Assembly (NCBI GenBank): GCA_963752815.1
Contig: CAVVZI010000007.1
Coordinates: forward strand, 1-64,000
DNA: 64,000 bases
Direction of reading: 5' to 3'
Source: Sva-07 sp963752815
GTDB taxonomy: Bacteria > Actinomycetota > Acidimicrobiia > Acidimicrobiales > Ilumatobacteraceae
Shown: piece after piece, positions 63,994 to 64,000 of the stretch
Numbering within the stretch: position 1 is the first letter of the stretch
Layout: each line of letters begins with the position of its first letter
Made by a program: the position numbers and the translations under genes
Notes under the pieces: model-generated
What the model was told of the DNA's origin: nothing
What the model saw: the letters and a program-made list of their open reading frames with translations, nothing else
Databases searched by the model: none

Positions 63994-64000
63994 TGCCCAC

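Overview
This window reads as chromosomal DNA of a high-GC actinobacterium, most plausibly an Acidimicrobiia/Ilumatobacter-type organism. That placement is inferred from content: several F420-type LLM oxidoreductases, a WS/DGAT-family acyltransferase, DUF2630 and PRC-barrel proteins, many GTG starts with 4-bp start/stop overlaps, and promoters whose -10 box sits only 7 bp before the ATG (leaderless style). I found no rRNA, tRNA, CRISPR array, integrase or transposase.

Layout. 1-3.6 kb: a heavily frameshifted nuclease/helicase gene of the TM0106 family and a frameshifted macro-domain gene. 3.6-18.7 kb: single metabolic genes (esterases, LLM monooxygenases, aldo/keto reductases, DJ-1/PfpI, CorA, carbonic anhydrase, a lipoprotein dienelactone hydrolase), a MazEF-type and a Phd/RelE-type toxin-antitoxin pair, and an AraC regulator divergent from an NmrA-DUF1772 pair. 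18.7-26.6 kb: a two-domain acyl-CoA dehydrogenase, a transglutaminase, methyltransferases and small envelope proteins. 26.6-32.6 kb: an L-rhamnose-type sugar locus (LacI regulator, ABC ATPase, two permeases, RhaI isomerase) in which two promoters carry the same 12-bp LacI-type operator; its last permease is cut off and joined tail-to-tail to a truncated methyltransferase. 32.6-35.3 kb: P450, ferredoxin and a secreted lysyl-oxidase-like protein.

35.4-43.5 kb is a complete histidine-utilisation locus: hutU-phyH-def-hutF-hutI on the minus strand, all overlapping, facing an IclR-type regulator and hutH on the plus strand. The order implies histidine to urocanate (HutH), to imidazolonepropionate (HutU), to formimidoylglutamate (HutI), to formylglutamate (HutF), with a peptide-deformylase homologue and a phytanoyl-CoA-dioxygenase-like protein inserted. 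43.5-49.8 kb: a Rieske oxygenase with a small partner, an intact GH3 glycosidase, then about 2.2 kb of decayed DNA (hydrolase remnant, broken and partly duplicated mazF, GH3 3' remnant) around an intact TetR gene. 49.8-55.6 kb: an ATP-grasp ligase overlapping an MFS exporter with a C-terminal cyclic-nucleotide-binding-like domain, then a WS/DGAT - nonapeptide-repeat - RDD gene set. 55.7-64 kb: a tandem CaiB/BaiF CoA-transferase, PPOX, CoA-binding, LLM, MerR, SRPBCC, GNAT, RidA, methyltransferase and SnoaL-like genes.

Two patterns cut across the window. First, seven dispersed hairpins share one geometry (about 14-bp stem of the form GTGAACnnnnTGCG, exactly 9-nt loop) and come in two stem types, which looks like a REP-type intergenic element family. 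Second, at least fourteen genes carry one or more 1-base frameshifts, some in short homopolymers and one inside a Walker A motif; this looks more like uncorrected sequencing or assembly error than mass gene decay, so single pseudogene calls should be read with that in mind.
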